Assembly: GCA_001579985.1 (NCBI GenBank)
Contig: LRSR01011729.1
Span: 1 to 34,054 of the forward strand
DNA from: Hypsibius dujardini
Lineage: Eukaryota; Tardigrada; Eutardigrada; Parachela; Hypsibiidae
DNA: 34,054 bases
Reading direction: 5' to 3'
Shown: positions 1 through 10,249 of the stretch, piece after piece
How the letters are laid out: the number at the start of each line of letters is the position of its first letter
Numbering within the stretch: the stretch's first letter is position 1
Made by a program: the position numbers and the translations under genes
Notes under the pieces: generated by a model
Told to the model about the DNA's origin: nothing
Seen by the model: only the letters and a program-made list of their open reading frames with translations
Databases searched by the model: none

Positions 1-594
1 CCATCCGGAAGTATACATCTTAGTGAGACATACACACCTACAATGCTGAGAAAATGGGCGCAATGATGCGTGCGAAACGACGGACCGACCGTGTTCGGCC
101 AGAGTACAGTGCGAGTATGCATCTGCCATTCGAGATAAATTGAGGCCGCGAATTCGGGCGCAGATTTCGATCTCGTATACTGTATTCGTCGCACACTAGT
201 GTCTCGCGCGATCTCCATGTGATATCGTCTCCGTGTGCCCTCAAAGTACTGCCCATGCTGATAGATATCCTTACATGTCAGTGTGCTGGTTTGCGGATAA
301 TAAACGTACATTGTCACACAATTGCCGGGTTAGAGTTTGTTCCGTTGATTTTGGTCGCGCGACGACTTTCAGTCCTCTTCGGCGACGACTTTCAGTCCTC
401 TTCGGCGACGACTTTCTGTCCTCTTCTGCGACGACTTTCTGTCCTCTTCTGCGACGACTATCAGTCCTCTTCGGCGACGACTTTCAGTCCTCTTCTGCTA
501 CGACTTTCTGTCCTCTTCGGCGACGACTTTCTGTCCTCTTCGGCGAGGACTTTTCCGGAAGCCTACAGATTTCCCTCGCAGAAGTACCAGCATA
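1..594. other. 5' flank of the first gene, no gene seen
   Basis: No coding exon or RNA gene could be supported in this stretch. The open frames across 219-602 come from a 23-bp tandem repeat that is open in more than one frame. The stretch presumably holds the promoter and 5' UTR of the secreted-protein gene that starts at 595. No convincing TATA box was seen. Confidence 0.5.
359..542. repeat. 23-bp minisatellite, 8 copies, just upstream of a start codon
   Basis: Eight head-to-tail units of exactly 23 bp (core gacgactttcagtcctcttc) run from 359 to 542, with a degraded ninth unit reaching about 558. Units differ mainly at two sites (cagtcc or ctgtcc; ttcgg or ttctg). The array ends about 37-52 bp before the ATG at 595, so it lies in the 5' UTR or core promoter. 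Because 23 is not a multiple of 3, three units make a 69-nt coding period, which explains the long spurious open frames here. Confidence 0.95.
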
Positions 595-2328
595 ATGGCT
601 GAAGGAATGTACTTGGTATTGGCGGTATGGACTGGGATGGTGGCTGTCGCCTTGGCGCGGCCGGGACCGCAGCAGGCCCCGGTCCAGCTGAACGCGGGGT
701 GCCGCGAATCGGCGCTCTTCCAGTGCGTCGGACCGGTCATCAGTTTCGTCATGTCGCAGGACGGCCAACGCATCAGCAAGGTCCGCAAGAGCGGAGGACT
801 GACCGAGCAGGACTTTGCAAAGGTTTGCCGGTGAGTACCGCAAGCATAGTCCACCCGTGGTACAAACTACGTACATGCAACTGCAAATACGTGCTGACTA
901 ATTATAGATGGTAAAACCCAACTAATGCAACAAAACTGAGCTAAAAAACCTAACTGAAAATTTTACAATGTGATAACTAATTTGTTTAGATTTTAGAAAA
1001 AGCAAAACTAAACTTTACCGAAGATTTATAGTGGAAGTAATAAAAAAAAACTAAAATTTATTAACCAAATTTGACTAACGAGTAAGCTGAACTATAGCCT
1101 TATGTCACATAACTAAATTACTACACATTACTAAAAGGTGTGAGTCATTATCACGTGCATACAGTTGTACTACACAGGAACAATTGGTTGCTCATATGAA
1201 ACAGAAAAGAAAACCCAAGAGCCGCCAAACCGATCCTCATACATTCTACCAGATACATTGTAACTGTTGAATAACTAATAATTTTGTAAGGTAACTCAGG
1301 GGACCGGGGGGGGGTGCATCGACCTGTGGCCAAACTGATCCTCATACATATGTTGAATAATTCTGAGAATAACTCAGGGGACCGGGGGGGGGTGCATCGA
1401 CCTATGGTTAAATTATTCCTCATACATTTCATTTGTTGAATAATTTTCAGAATAACTCAGGGGACCGGAGGATGCATGGACCGGTGGATTGATAAGTGCC
1501 TCCCGGCCGAGCAGACGGACCTTCGCACCCTCTCCCAGGGATCGGTGGAGATTCTGGCGTTCTGCAATGAGACCGGCAGCTTCGCTAAGTTCAACACCCT
1601 CACACAGTGCGCGGAGAAGATGAACGAAACGCACAAGGCGTGCGGGGAGAAGCTGCGAGCCCTGATGCCGGCCATGACTATGAGTGCCGGAAGTCCCAAG
1701 GCCCTCATGAACCGCGAGAACCTCCAACGTGATGTCTGCTGGTTAGTATACTTGAAGCACTGAAATTTTGTCGGTACGAAACGGGGAAAATATTCCGAAA
1801 TGCGACATGTAAAGGTGGAGGAAATGAGATTTTAATTATGACGGAATGTCTTTCAGCTAGCGTGATTTAAATAACACCTTTCAATTTAAATAAAGTAGCA
1901 AATAAATTTAAATCGACCGCTGGAGTTTATTGAAATAAAAAATGTATTTTATTTAAAAGAAAAAGCCACATTTTCAGCATTTAAAACAAGATTTTAAATA
2001 AAATATCCTGATATTTAAAATAAATTGAGTGGCCTCAAATATATAAATTCCTTTTAAATGTTGATTTCCACTTGTTTGACTTTAAATAAAATAAGACATT
2101 TTTTATTTAAAACAAAAAGCCGATTTTTGAGCCACTTAAAATACCGTTAAAATGTAATTAAAAAATATTATTTTCAGTAACATCAAGAAGTACAACAGTT
2201 GCTTCAACAAGCCGGAGCTGGAAACGATCTGCGGCACCGAAGCCAAGGATCTGACGGACAAGTTCATCGATCGGATTCTGACCTCGTACAAATGTACGGA
2301 TGCTGTGATCGCCAGTTGTCCAACGTAA
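595..2328 (+). CDS. Secreted cysteine-rich protein, 27 kDa hemolymph glycoprotein-like
   Basis: Three exons, 595-830, 1451-1741 and 2178-2328, join in consistent phase (both introns phase 2, GT-AG) to give 225 residues. Residues 1-21 form a typical signal peptide with a hydrophobic core (LVLAVWTGMVAVALA), so the protein should be secreted. The mature part has no membrane segment and 14 cysteines, an even number fitting disulfide bonding. The spacing around FAKVC, CMDRWIDKCLP, ILAFCNETGSFAKF and CAEKMNETHKAC resembles arthropod 27 kDa hemolymph glycoproteins (DUF1397 type), whose usual length (about 230) also fits. NET and NRT-like sites suggest N-glycosylation. The function of that family is poorly known, and the nematode T20D4.11/DUF19 group is an alternative. 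Exon structure is well supported; family assignment is moderate. A minisatellite precedes the start, and intron 1 carries extra copies of the exon 2 boundary. Confidence 0.75.
1265..1492 (+). repeat. Tandem triplication spanning the intron 1/exon 2 boundary
   Basis: Three units starting with tgttgaataa at 1265, 1351 and 1434 (periods 86 and 83 bp) each continue into aactcaggggaccgg and a cctgtgg/cctatgg/ccggtgg motif. Only the third unit is the real exon 2 start (acceptor ttttcag ending at 1450). The two upstream copies carry a run of G and do not keep the frame open. A partial unit (cgatcctcatacat) lies before the first at about 1231. Confidence 0.9.
1742..2177 (+). other. AT-rich intron 2 of the secreted-protein gene
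   Basis: This intron is dominated by imperfect repeats of ATTTAAA/TTTAAATAAA in both orientations. Similar AT-rich DNA occurs in TAF3 intron 3 (about 19180-19560) and DSTYK intron 9 (about 28490-28640). No gene or clear transposon ends were seen. Confidence 0.6.
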
Positions 2329-2819
2329 CAAACCAGCAATCAAGCATGGTGATGGATGAATATGGTTATGGAATGGATATGGAATGGATATGGATGGATG
2401 CATATGGAATGGATATCGAACTTCCAAGCACGTTACACAGCAGTTGAACTACCTTTTACCGCTCTTCTCGTTTTTGCTGCACTATTACGTTTCTTCGAAA
2501 TTGTTTTATCCGGCTGGATGTTCGAGTTTTCGTTGCGAATATCTTTTTTAGTTTAACAAAGTCTGGGAAGATCCCGTTAAAAAAAACAGTGGAAAATGAA
2601 CACGGAAATTGGAACGCCAGTGGCGCCGCCTGTTAATTTTATTCCGTGTTTCGATCAACTGACTGCCTGCAACAGGTCTTTTACAAGGAGCTGCTCGATC
2701 GATTGATTGATGGGTTAACTGGTTTTTCCGTTTTCCTCGTGGTGTGCGTGTGCATCGATTTTGAAAGCTTCTATTTGGAATTGGGATGTTGATCATGCAG
2801 CCGTCATTCCGGCTTTAGC
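2329..2819. other. Intergenic: 3' UTR of the secreted protein and 5' flank of the GalNAc-transferase
   Basis: The stretch contains a short tandem array of about 12 bp units (atggaatggata) at about 2368-2417, then unremarkable sequence. No AATAAA was found. The upstream ATG at 2795 is out of frame with the GalNAc-transferase start. Confidence 0.5.
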
Positions 2820-3957
2820 ATGCGATTACAATTTCAACGAACCATCAAATTCGCCGGCGCGTCTCTGTTTATATGGCTGATTTTTATTTTGAAAATTTAC
2901 TTTCTCGACGTGCCGAGTGAGCAGTTCAGCATTTCGGCGGATGCGTTGATCGAGAATGGAGCGGACGGCAACTACATTTTGCCGACGGATCTCTCGCAAC
3001 AGGAGAGAAAACAGAAAAAGTGGAAGGAATTCAATCCCGCACGAAAACACAAGGATTTGGGGGAGAATTTAAAGACGGCAAATTTGCATGCGAAGAAAAA
3101 GTTTGCTGCCGTTGAATCCATCGAAACGGATGACGCGTTGGGTCGGGATGCGCTGCTGGGGATGATTTTAAGTGATGACGATGCCGCGGCGTTCCGGGAG
3201 AATGAGAAGCACGATTTCAATGTCTTCTTGAGCAACAAAATTCGGCTCGATCGGAATGTGCCGGATGTTCGGTTAGTTAATCGGTTGATTGTTGAATTGA
3301 TTGGTTGGCATCAGCTGATTGTGGCGTGCCACAATCAGCAATATTGTGGCGATTAATGAGTTGCTGGGATGGGTAAAGTTTGCCTGTTATAGATTGATTG
3401 GTCGATTACAACGCATGAGTATTTCACTTACGTACTAAATACTAATCGTTATGCATTTGACTTTCAATTTTTATTGATGATGTTGTGTATATCCTATTTT
3501 TGGCTTTAGGCCACCAGGCTGTGCAGAAAAGTCGTATCCCGGAAGAGAAGAGAAGGTGTCAGTCATCATCTGCTTCCACAATGAAGCAGCCAGCGCCCTC
3601 CTACGAACGGTTCAGTCAATCGTCACCCGCAGTTCAGCCGGGCTCATTGAAGAAATTCTCCTGATCGATGACGCGTCCGATCTGGAAGATCTGGGAGAAT
3701 CGCTCCTTGCTCGTTTACGGGCTATCACTCTAGTCGCTAGAGTTGTTCGACAACAAGCGCGGAACGGACTGATCAGATCCCGGATCAGAGGTGCCCGTGA
3801 AGCGATAGGAGCAGTCCTCATTTTTCTAGGTATGTCTTTTACTGATCCATCGATATGTTCCATTATTGGTCTGACCGTTTGTATACGTGTCTCTGTCGAT
3901 CTGTCAGTCTGTCTGTCTGTTTGTCTGTATAGATGTCCGTCTGTATCTCTGTCTGTA

Positions 3958-4010
<53 letters not shown>

Positions 4011-4702
4011 TATTATATCTCCCTGTCCGTCTAGTTGACTGTCAAATAGTGTTGGTGTATCCATTCTACAGCTCTGCTGAATTTATCTGAACAATATGAA
4101 AAGGGCAGTTGGGGCAGGGTGCTGCTTGGTGATTTCATGTCGAAGGTATTTCCGACCTGTAGCAAAATATCGAACATGCTCTTCGTTACAGACTCGCATT
4201 GTGAAGTGAACGTCGGCTGGCTAGAACCGCTTCTTTTCGAAATTGCACTCGACCGTACCGCAGTTGCCTGTCCAGTCATTGACTTGATTCACGCTGAGAC
4301 GTTGGAGTATTCCGCTTCACCTACTGTTCGTGGAGGTATGCTAATGGCAGTTTGGAACGGTCTTTTGCGGACTGTATACCGCGTTATCACATTCACATTC
4401 GGTATTCCGCATACAATTCAGTATCCGTCTTATCATCAGGTTTCAACTGGGGCCTGCACTTCCGGTGGGATTCGCTGCCATCCAAAGTGCCCTCTAAGAC
4501 GGAACCGTATACCACACCTGCGATGGCGGGAGGCTTATTTGCAGTTGAGCGAATGCGATTCATTGAGATAGGTATGTGACAGTTCAGTTCGGTTTTGTGA
4601 TTGTTTCGTTTTAGTCTGCCTGTCTATATGCATATATACGTGGAAATTCATCTGTCTGTCTGTCTGTCTGTTTGTCCATCTGTTTGTCCATCTGTTTGTC
4701 TA

Positions 4703-4763
<61 letters not shown>

Positions 4764-5639
4764 ATGTCTGTCGATCTGTCTGTGTCTGTCTATACGTTCA
4801 CCAACGACAGCCTCGTATTCCCTTTAGGTGAATACGACGAGGCAATGGACATTTGGGGCGGCGAGAACATCGAATTCTCCCTCCGCGTGTGGATGTGTGG
4901 CGGCAGCATCAAAATCGTCCCTTGTTCCCGCGTCGGACACATTTTTCGCAGTCAGCGCCCCTACGGGAACGATGGCAAAGGTGACACCCAACTGACCAAC
5001 AGTGTCCGGCTCGCTCACACCTGGCTCGACGGCGGTCATATCACCAAATTTTTCGATGCACGGCCGGAGGCTCGTCTCATCCAGCCCGGAGATCTATCCC
5101 AGCGTCTTTCTATCAAGAAGCGACTCGGCTGTCATTCCTTCCAGTGGTACCTCGACAATGTCTATCCGGAAGCCACGCAGAATACCACCTTTTCCAGAGT
5201 GGACGCCGGAGGAGCTAGTCGTTTCACGCACAAATTCAAACTGCGGCATCTGGCGTCGGAAATGTGTCTGAACACGAACTACCAGTCGAAGAACGACCGT
5301 GCCACCGTCACGGACTGCGATAGTAAAGGAAAGCGCTTGACGCTGTATGAACCCGGTGATTCCAGCCGAGCTGTGGTCCTGGGCAAGAAGCTCTGTCTGG
5401 ACGGCGGCGGAGAGTGTGCCGACAGCGCCGGCGGTGATAGTGTCGCTGTCTGTGCTGCTAAATGCCATTTCAATGGCGGATCTCAAGCTTGGATTTACTC
5501 AAAAACGAAACAGTCTACGCTTATTCTGAATCTCTACCGAGGTCTGTGTTTGGCTTATAGGGAGGCTAAACTCATTTTGTCACGTTGCAATGACCGGGAT
5601 GAGTCTGCCCTGCAGTGGCATGTCGAGCAATACAAATAA
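2820..5639 (+). CDS. Polypeptide N-acetylgalactosaminyltransferase (pp-GalNAc-T)
   Basis: Transfers GalNAc from UDP-GalNAc to Ser/Thr, the first step of mucin-type O-glycosylation in the Golgi lumen. Exons 2820-3271, 3510-3829, 4192-4335, 4440-4571 and 4828-5639 join in phase to 619 residues, the usual family length. It is a type II membrane protein: short basic cytoplasmic tail, membrane anchor at about residues 11-29, then a charged stem. The GT27 (GT-A) domain shows [30 protein letters not shown], the metal-binding DxH as DSH (258-260), [20 protein letters not shown], the acceptor-side DIWGGEN (about 357-363) and VGHIF with the metal-binding His near 387. The C-terminal ricin-type lectin domain (about 490-619) keeps three CL[ND/A] repeats and QAW/LQW signatures. 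Nothing essential is missing. Which paralogue it is cannot be told. Introns 2 and 4 are filled with TCTG microsatellite. Confidence 0.95.
3889..4036 (+). repeat. TCTG microsatellite in GalNAc-transferase intron 2
   Basis: Impure then perfect (TCTG)n on the coding strand, starting about 60 bp after the donor at 3830. The long open frames across it are repeat artefacts. Confidence 0.95.
4649..4796 (+). repeat. TCTG microsatellite in GalNAc-transferase intron 4
   Basis: (TCTG)n with TTTG/TCCA variants on the coding strand. It ends about 30 bp before the acceptor at 4827, so it forms most of the intron. Confidence 0.95.
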
Positions 5640-5950
5640 TGATAAAGATATGCTGAAATACGCATTCGCAAAAGTTCGCTTGGAGGATATGGCTGGTTTG
5701 GAGGCCGGAAGAGAGTGGTAAGTATTTCATGCAAACTCCTCCTGCGTTGATTCATCGATTGGACATTTTGTGATGTGCAGTGCGCTGTGCGCAAGAAGAT
5801 ATGTAGTGCGCAGTGCGTTTTCTCACTGCCAGCAAATCAATCAAATCAAATCGTTATCAGCTGTTACCGTCTGCGTGTTTGTCAAAACTTCGATCTTCCC
5901 ACTACTCTGAACTGTTTCAATGTGTACATGTTTTTAATCAATCCTAAACT
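5640..5950 (+). other. Short spacer between GalNAc-transferase and PXK
   Basis: 311 bp separate the GalNAc-transferase stop from the proposed PXK start. The spacer holds a strong donor-like GTAAGT at 5718, preceded by an open 23-codon frame from about 5651. This could be a PXK 5' UTR exon or an alternative 3' end of the upstream gene. No AATAAA polyadenylation signal was found, and no separate gene is supported. Confidence 0.4.
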
Positions 5951-7866
5951 ATGGATCTTGATTCACTAAGACCTCTTCATTGCCAAATTGAATCGGCTGC
6001 AGAGGTTTCTGGCCACATCGTAAGTGTAATTTTCATCAAACACAGGACATCAAAATGTTTTCGTCTCAATCAATAAAGCAATTAATATCTATGATGGGCA
6101 TGTCATTGGCCTCCATCAAGCAACCAATCAACGTGCAGTGGTCACAGTTGTGTGCGTTGCAGGAGTACGTTGTTCGTCTCTTTGTGCCCCACATCGAATC
6201 ACAAGCGTGGCGAATCAGCAAACGATACAACGATTTCGCTACTCTTCATGCCTCCCTAGAGGCGTTTGGGTTGTTTGCGGAGCTACCGCCGAAACGCGCC
6301 TTCGGCAACAAGGAGAGGGAATTTGTTGCGGAACGCCAATCGGGCCTTCAGGTAATTGGTTGATTGATTGCTGAATTGATCGCGGGATGTTAAATTTATT
6401 CCAATCAAAATTGATGTTTCCCCCTTTGGTTGCTTTGCAGACTTACCTCTCCTCTGTGATTTCGAATCCCTTCCTATTATCTAGCAAGGCCGTGAAGCAG
6501 TTTCTCCATCCCGGCTCTCGGATGACGGACATTGCAGGTAGAGCCCACGGCATGTACTACGGTTAATCGATTGATTGATGGATTGACTGAATGCGTGGTT
6601 TATTAATTATGGGATCCGCTCTTCAATTCCTTGCCATGGTGTTTCGCACGGATAGCCGATTTGAGATCGCCGCACCGTTACCGCAAATCGGCTGGAGAGT
6701 CAACAAGGAATTCGCAACGGTCAAGTGTATGACGGAACCGAAAACCAAATATACCGGCTGCTGGGTAAGCTATCTATAGCATTAGTACTGAACGCTCCCA
6801 ATCTCAAGGGTCGATTTTAGATCCGGCCCGAAAACACGTTCCATCGCTCGCTTGGCTGTTCATTCAGATTCACTTAAACTTTATTGACTTAAACATTTTG
6901 AAATCGAATCATCATTTCAATCAAGCAAGGTAGCATAGCCTGTCAGGCAAGAACCAACGGACCGAAACACGGACAAGTGAACGGAATTGAACGATCCACT
7001 CAAGCTTGATGTGAATCAGCGGGAGTGGGGCATAATTCCTTTAATTGTCTTAAAATTTTACAAATCTTTTCTTGGTGCTGAAACGACGGATTTCATTTTC
7101 TTATTATATTGTTTTCTTATCGTAGTAAATTTTGCGATTAATTTTATTTTACGTTTTATTTGAATTAAACAGGTAATTTAAGTAATTAAAGAGACTGTGA
7201 TTGTTTGACCCGATTAACTTGTTGTGATTTCCAGATATTTTACGGCCCTGACAGGATTCTGCTTCCGGTGGAGATATCAGCTTTGCTTACAAGCTTCTGC
7301 CAGATCAAGGTAAAAGGTTTTGCACGGCAAATATCTCATGCTTGCAAATTTAATGTGCCTGCTGTGTTGCAGCATCCTCTCTTTTTCCCGTTATTCTTCG
7401 CCGATGCGCGGGATACTGGCTGTGTAACAGTCCGACCGACTCAATCACAGGGCAGCCTGTGGGATATGCTAAAGGGCAACAAAATGGCGCAGCAGTTTCT
7501 CCAGAAATCCGCGCGCAACAAGTTTGGCAAGCCCTTGTCTGAGGAGGACATTCAGCGAATCGGCAGGCAGATCTTGGAAGCGTTAAAATTCTTTCACGAC
7601 AACAGCATTCCCTACGGTATGAATTTGAAGATCGAGCTTGGTCGAGCTTGGCGTAACTCAACTTTTTACTACTGCAGGAAACTTGTCCAGTAGAAACGTT
7701 TTCCTGGACAATGACGGCGCCCATGTGACTGACACGGAAAGCGGCGTATGTGGGCTCAGGAGCTTTTATTGGCCTTTCATTCTGCAGCTACGCAAAATCC
7801 ACGTAAGGAAACGGAGCTGTTTGTGTAAGAGGAAGACAGGCCGAGCCAGGCGAGCAAGCAAGCCGC

Positions 7867-7913
<47 letters not shown>

Positions 7914-9426
7914 TGTAGGAACATGATCTAGGAGCAGTTAAGGCATACAGAGTTTTTCTTTTGTTTTTCCAGACCTTTGAGGCGATTGATGTTTACTGTT
8001 TCGGGCATCTCCTGTATGAGATGGCATTTGGTCGCGCCTGTGAAACACCAACCTGTGATAATCTGGCAGCCACCAATTGCCCACCTCTAATCAGAGCAGT
8101 CTTGGAAAGTATTCTAACACCAGAAGCCGCTCGTGGGGGAATGCCGGCTGTTTCACAACTCCTTACTCAACCGCTCTTCAGCAACGTCGTGTTGAACTAC
8201 GACCCCGTATCTATGAAAATGTCTCGAAAATTAAAGGACGCCTTGGTTAGCGCAAAAGCCCAAATGGAGGAACGCTTTGTTGCCGAGCAAAAGCTTGTGA
8301 GTATATTGTATTCATGTCTAGGTATTCAACTGTCTGTCCACATGTGTCTGTTTGTCTGTTTGTCCGTCCGATTATTTATATGTTTATATGTGTGACTGTC
8401 TGCATCTGTCTGTCTGCATATGTCCCTGTCTGTCTCTCTGTCTCTTTTTTATGCTTGTCTTTTTTCTATTCTTGCTTTCCTGTCCACTCATCTGTCCCGC
8501 CGTTTTGTTATCCGTCTGCGGTTCCAAGTCCGACTGAATAACCGCAGCTAGAATTGTCTGTCTGCCTTTTGTTCCCTTCCTCTCCTCTTCACATTGTTTC
8601 CACAGCGAGATAATCGCCATGGCCTTTCTTCTCATTGCAGTACCAAGCTTATTTAAAGAACCAGAAAGCTTACACGCTTCAGTCGTCCGAAGAAGAAAGG
8701 AAAAAGCGGAGATTAGTACGTAATTTGACTCCGTACTCTGTTTGTGTTTTTTAGCCACTTGTCATTTTCCCCGGCTAATCTGTTGCAGCAAGCGCTAAAG
8801 TCGCAATCCTCGACGTCGGACAACAACGGCGGCGACAATAACTGCGGCTTTACCACCCGAACACCCACTCCCACCGGTAGCACTCGGCACACTCCAGACC
8901 TCCAAGACACTTCCGCTTCATAGTCACTGTCCCGCGTCTTAAACCTGCTTTTTTGTCTGTGTGTTGGCCAAATTGTCTGAAACCCCTCGCAGCACCACTT
9001 TCCCGTCCCGCACCGCTTCCCTTCCCGCACCCTTATCGTCGCTTGTCCCACGTCCCCTAAATTCACCCCGGTGTGTGTCTGCGTGATCATTTTTTCGGTT
9101 CGCGCTTTAAATGGATAACTCCTGGCTCTTTTCATTTCACTTGCTGATAGCCTGTCTGAATTTCAGGTCATAACGGCGAAGCAGCCGGAATGCCGCCGCC
9201 GAAGACGCCCACCTCGCCTCCACCACCACCGCCGCCCATGCCGAGTTCGGCGGGACCTCCACCACCACCACCACCGATGAAGATTGTCAATAACGGGAAT
9301 GTGTCCACCTCGGGCACGTCGGATGGTTCTGAGCGAAATGCTTTACTAGCAAGTATTCGCGGATTCAAAAAAGACGCCCTTGCTGCCGCAGAAACGGCTG
9401 ACAAGAGCGGTCCTTACATTGAGTGA
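5951..9426 (+). CDS. PXK: PX domain-containing kinase-like protein (PXK)
   Basis: Eleven exons: 5951-6019, 6163-6351, 6441-6537, 6613-6764, 7235-7309, 7373-7616, 7678-7802, 7973-8296, 8641-8715, 8789-8876, 9167-9426. They give 565 residues (human PXK about 578). In the family the PX domain binds phosphoinositides on endosomes and PXK affects receptor and Na,K-ATPase trafficking. The PX domain spans about 5-118 (AWRISKRYNDFATLHASL, LPPKRAFGN, REFVAERQ). A degenerate kinase domain follows at about 119-400, with IGRQILEALKFFHDN and DVYCFGHLLYEM. The catalytic loop reads YGNLSSRNVFLDN and the metal site DTES, so neither HRD nor DFG is present: a pseudokinase. Then come a SEEERKKRR basic stretch, two polyproline runs (about 497-520) and a WH2 actin-binding motif (RNALLASIRGFKKDAL, 536-551). 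The exon 3/4 junction lacks a canonical acceptor. Intron 10 could be retained to give a WH2-less C terminus. Confidence 0.92.
6788..7037 (+). mobile_element. MITE-2 copy a, right end lost, in PXK intron 4
   Basis: Starts after TA (6786-6787) with ctgaacgctcccaatctcaa, the left inverted repeat of the family also seen at 21979 and 32121. It is alignable with the 21979 copy (shared caagcaaggtagcatagcc, aagcttgatgtgaatcagcg) as far as cataatt. The right inverted repeat is missing, so this copy is truncated. Confidence 0.8.
7866..7911 (+). repeat. CAGA microsatellite in PXK intron 7
   Basis: A near-perfect (CAGA)n run, the complement of the TCTG repeats elsewhere, inside the 7803-7972 intron. Confidence 0.95.
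8328..8455 (+). repeat. Degenerate TCTG repeat in PXK intron 8
   Basis: An impure TCTG/TTTG tract on the coding strand, starting about 30 bp after the donor at 8297. No gene lies in this intron (8297-8640). Confidence 0.85.
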
Positions 9427-9665
9427 GTTGTTGAGGGCAGTGGGTATTTTGTGGCCTTCTTTGGGAAGTGATTATTTTTCCAGTGATCCTCAGACTTTTC
9501 CTTTTACTTGTTTCTAACTCCTTTGATGCCTGTGTTTTCACGGTTTATTTTTCCTTCCGTTTTGATTGGTGAACATTTGATTCATATGTACTAAGTACTG
9601 AGAACATCATTTGTATAAAAAGATGGTCCAATTTGTGGAGTATCTCAGTTTCTTCACACCAGCTT

Positions 9666-9905
9666 GTATGTGTTTGTCTGTTTTCTGTCTTTCAGTCTGC
9701 TTGGATGTTTGTCTCTGCCTCTCTGCCTATCTGTCTAGCTGTCTGTCTGGCTGTCTGTCCGTCTGTCTGTCTCTCCATCGGTCGGTCTATCTGTTTGTTT
9801 ATCGGTCTGCCTATCTGTCTCTTCTTGTATGTTTGTCTGTACGTTTGTCTGTCTGCCTGTTTGGCTGCCTGTCTGTTTGCCTGCCTGTTTATCTTTGCCT
9901 TGCCT
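9666..9905 (+). repeat. TCTG/TGCC microsatellite downstream of PXK
   Basis: A long impure TCTG tract with GCCTG variants, probably in the PXK 3' flank. The two long overlapping open frames here are cysteine/leucine/valine-rich repeat translations. Confidence 0.9.
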
Positions 9906-10104
9906 CTTGTCAGTGTCAGTATCTATCTCACAGTATCTCTTCGCATCTTCCTTAATGTCATGTTCCCTGTTTGGCTACCAGTCTGCTCTGCTTATCGACA
10001 TCTATCTGGTACTGAGTATCAGTACATTACGCCCCTTCCAGACTTATCAGAAAGTCATGCGCTCGTGTCAAGATTACCAGGACATAGAAACAGGGATTAT
10101 GTTA

Positions 10105-10249
10105 CTGTATTTTCGCGTTAGACAGGGACAGCGTACGAGCTGTGGAACGTTTAATCGGCCACGCGGCGCTTGTGCTGTGTGTACGGTGCACACAGCCGTG
10201 CACACGGTCCACTCCACTATAACTGTCCCTGTCTAACGCGAAAATACAG
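10105..10249 (+). mobile_element. MITE-1 copy a (145 bp)
   Basis: Perfect 27-bp terminal inverted repeats (10105-10131 and 10223-10249; outer part CTGTATTTTCGCGTTAGACA), flanked by TA on both sides (10103-10104, 10250-10251). No coding capacity. A second copy in opposite orientation lies at 22882-23027. TA flanks point to Tc1/mariner-type mobilisation. Confidence 0.95.

Noticed and set aside
219-602. Two long + strand frames rich in repeated RLSVLFGDD-like peptides
   Set aside because: They are translations of the 23-bp minisatellite, open in more than one frame, with no start context or family likeness.
3612-4064. Antisense frame over the GalNAc-transferase with DRQTDRQT repeats
   Set aside because: Shadow of exon 2 plus the TCTG microsatellite; RQTD repeats are the reverse complement of the repeat.
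9168-9404. Glycine-rich antisense frame
   Set aside because: Exact shadow of the polyproline-coding last exon of PXK.
9611-10236. Long Cys/Val/Leu-rich frames after PXK
   Set aside because: Translations of the TCTG/TGCC microsatellite running into unrelated DNA and MITE-1.
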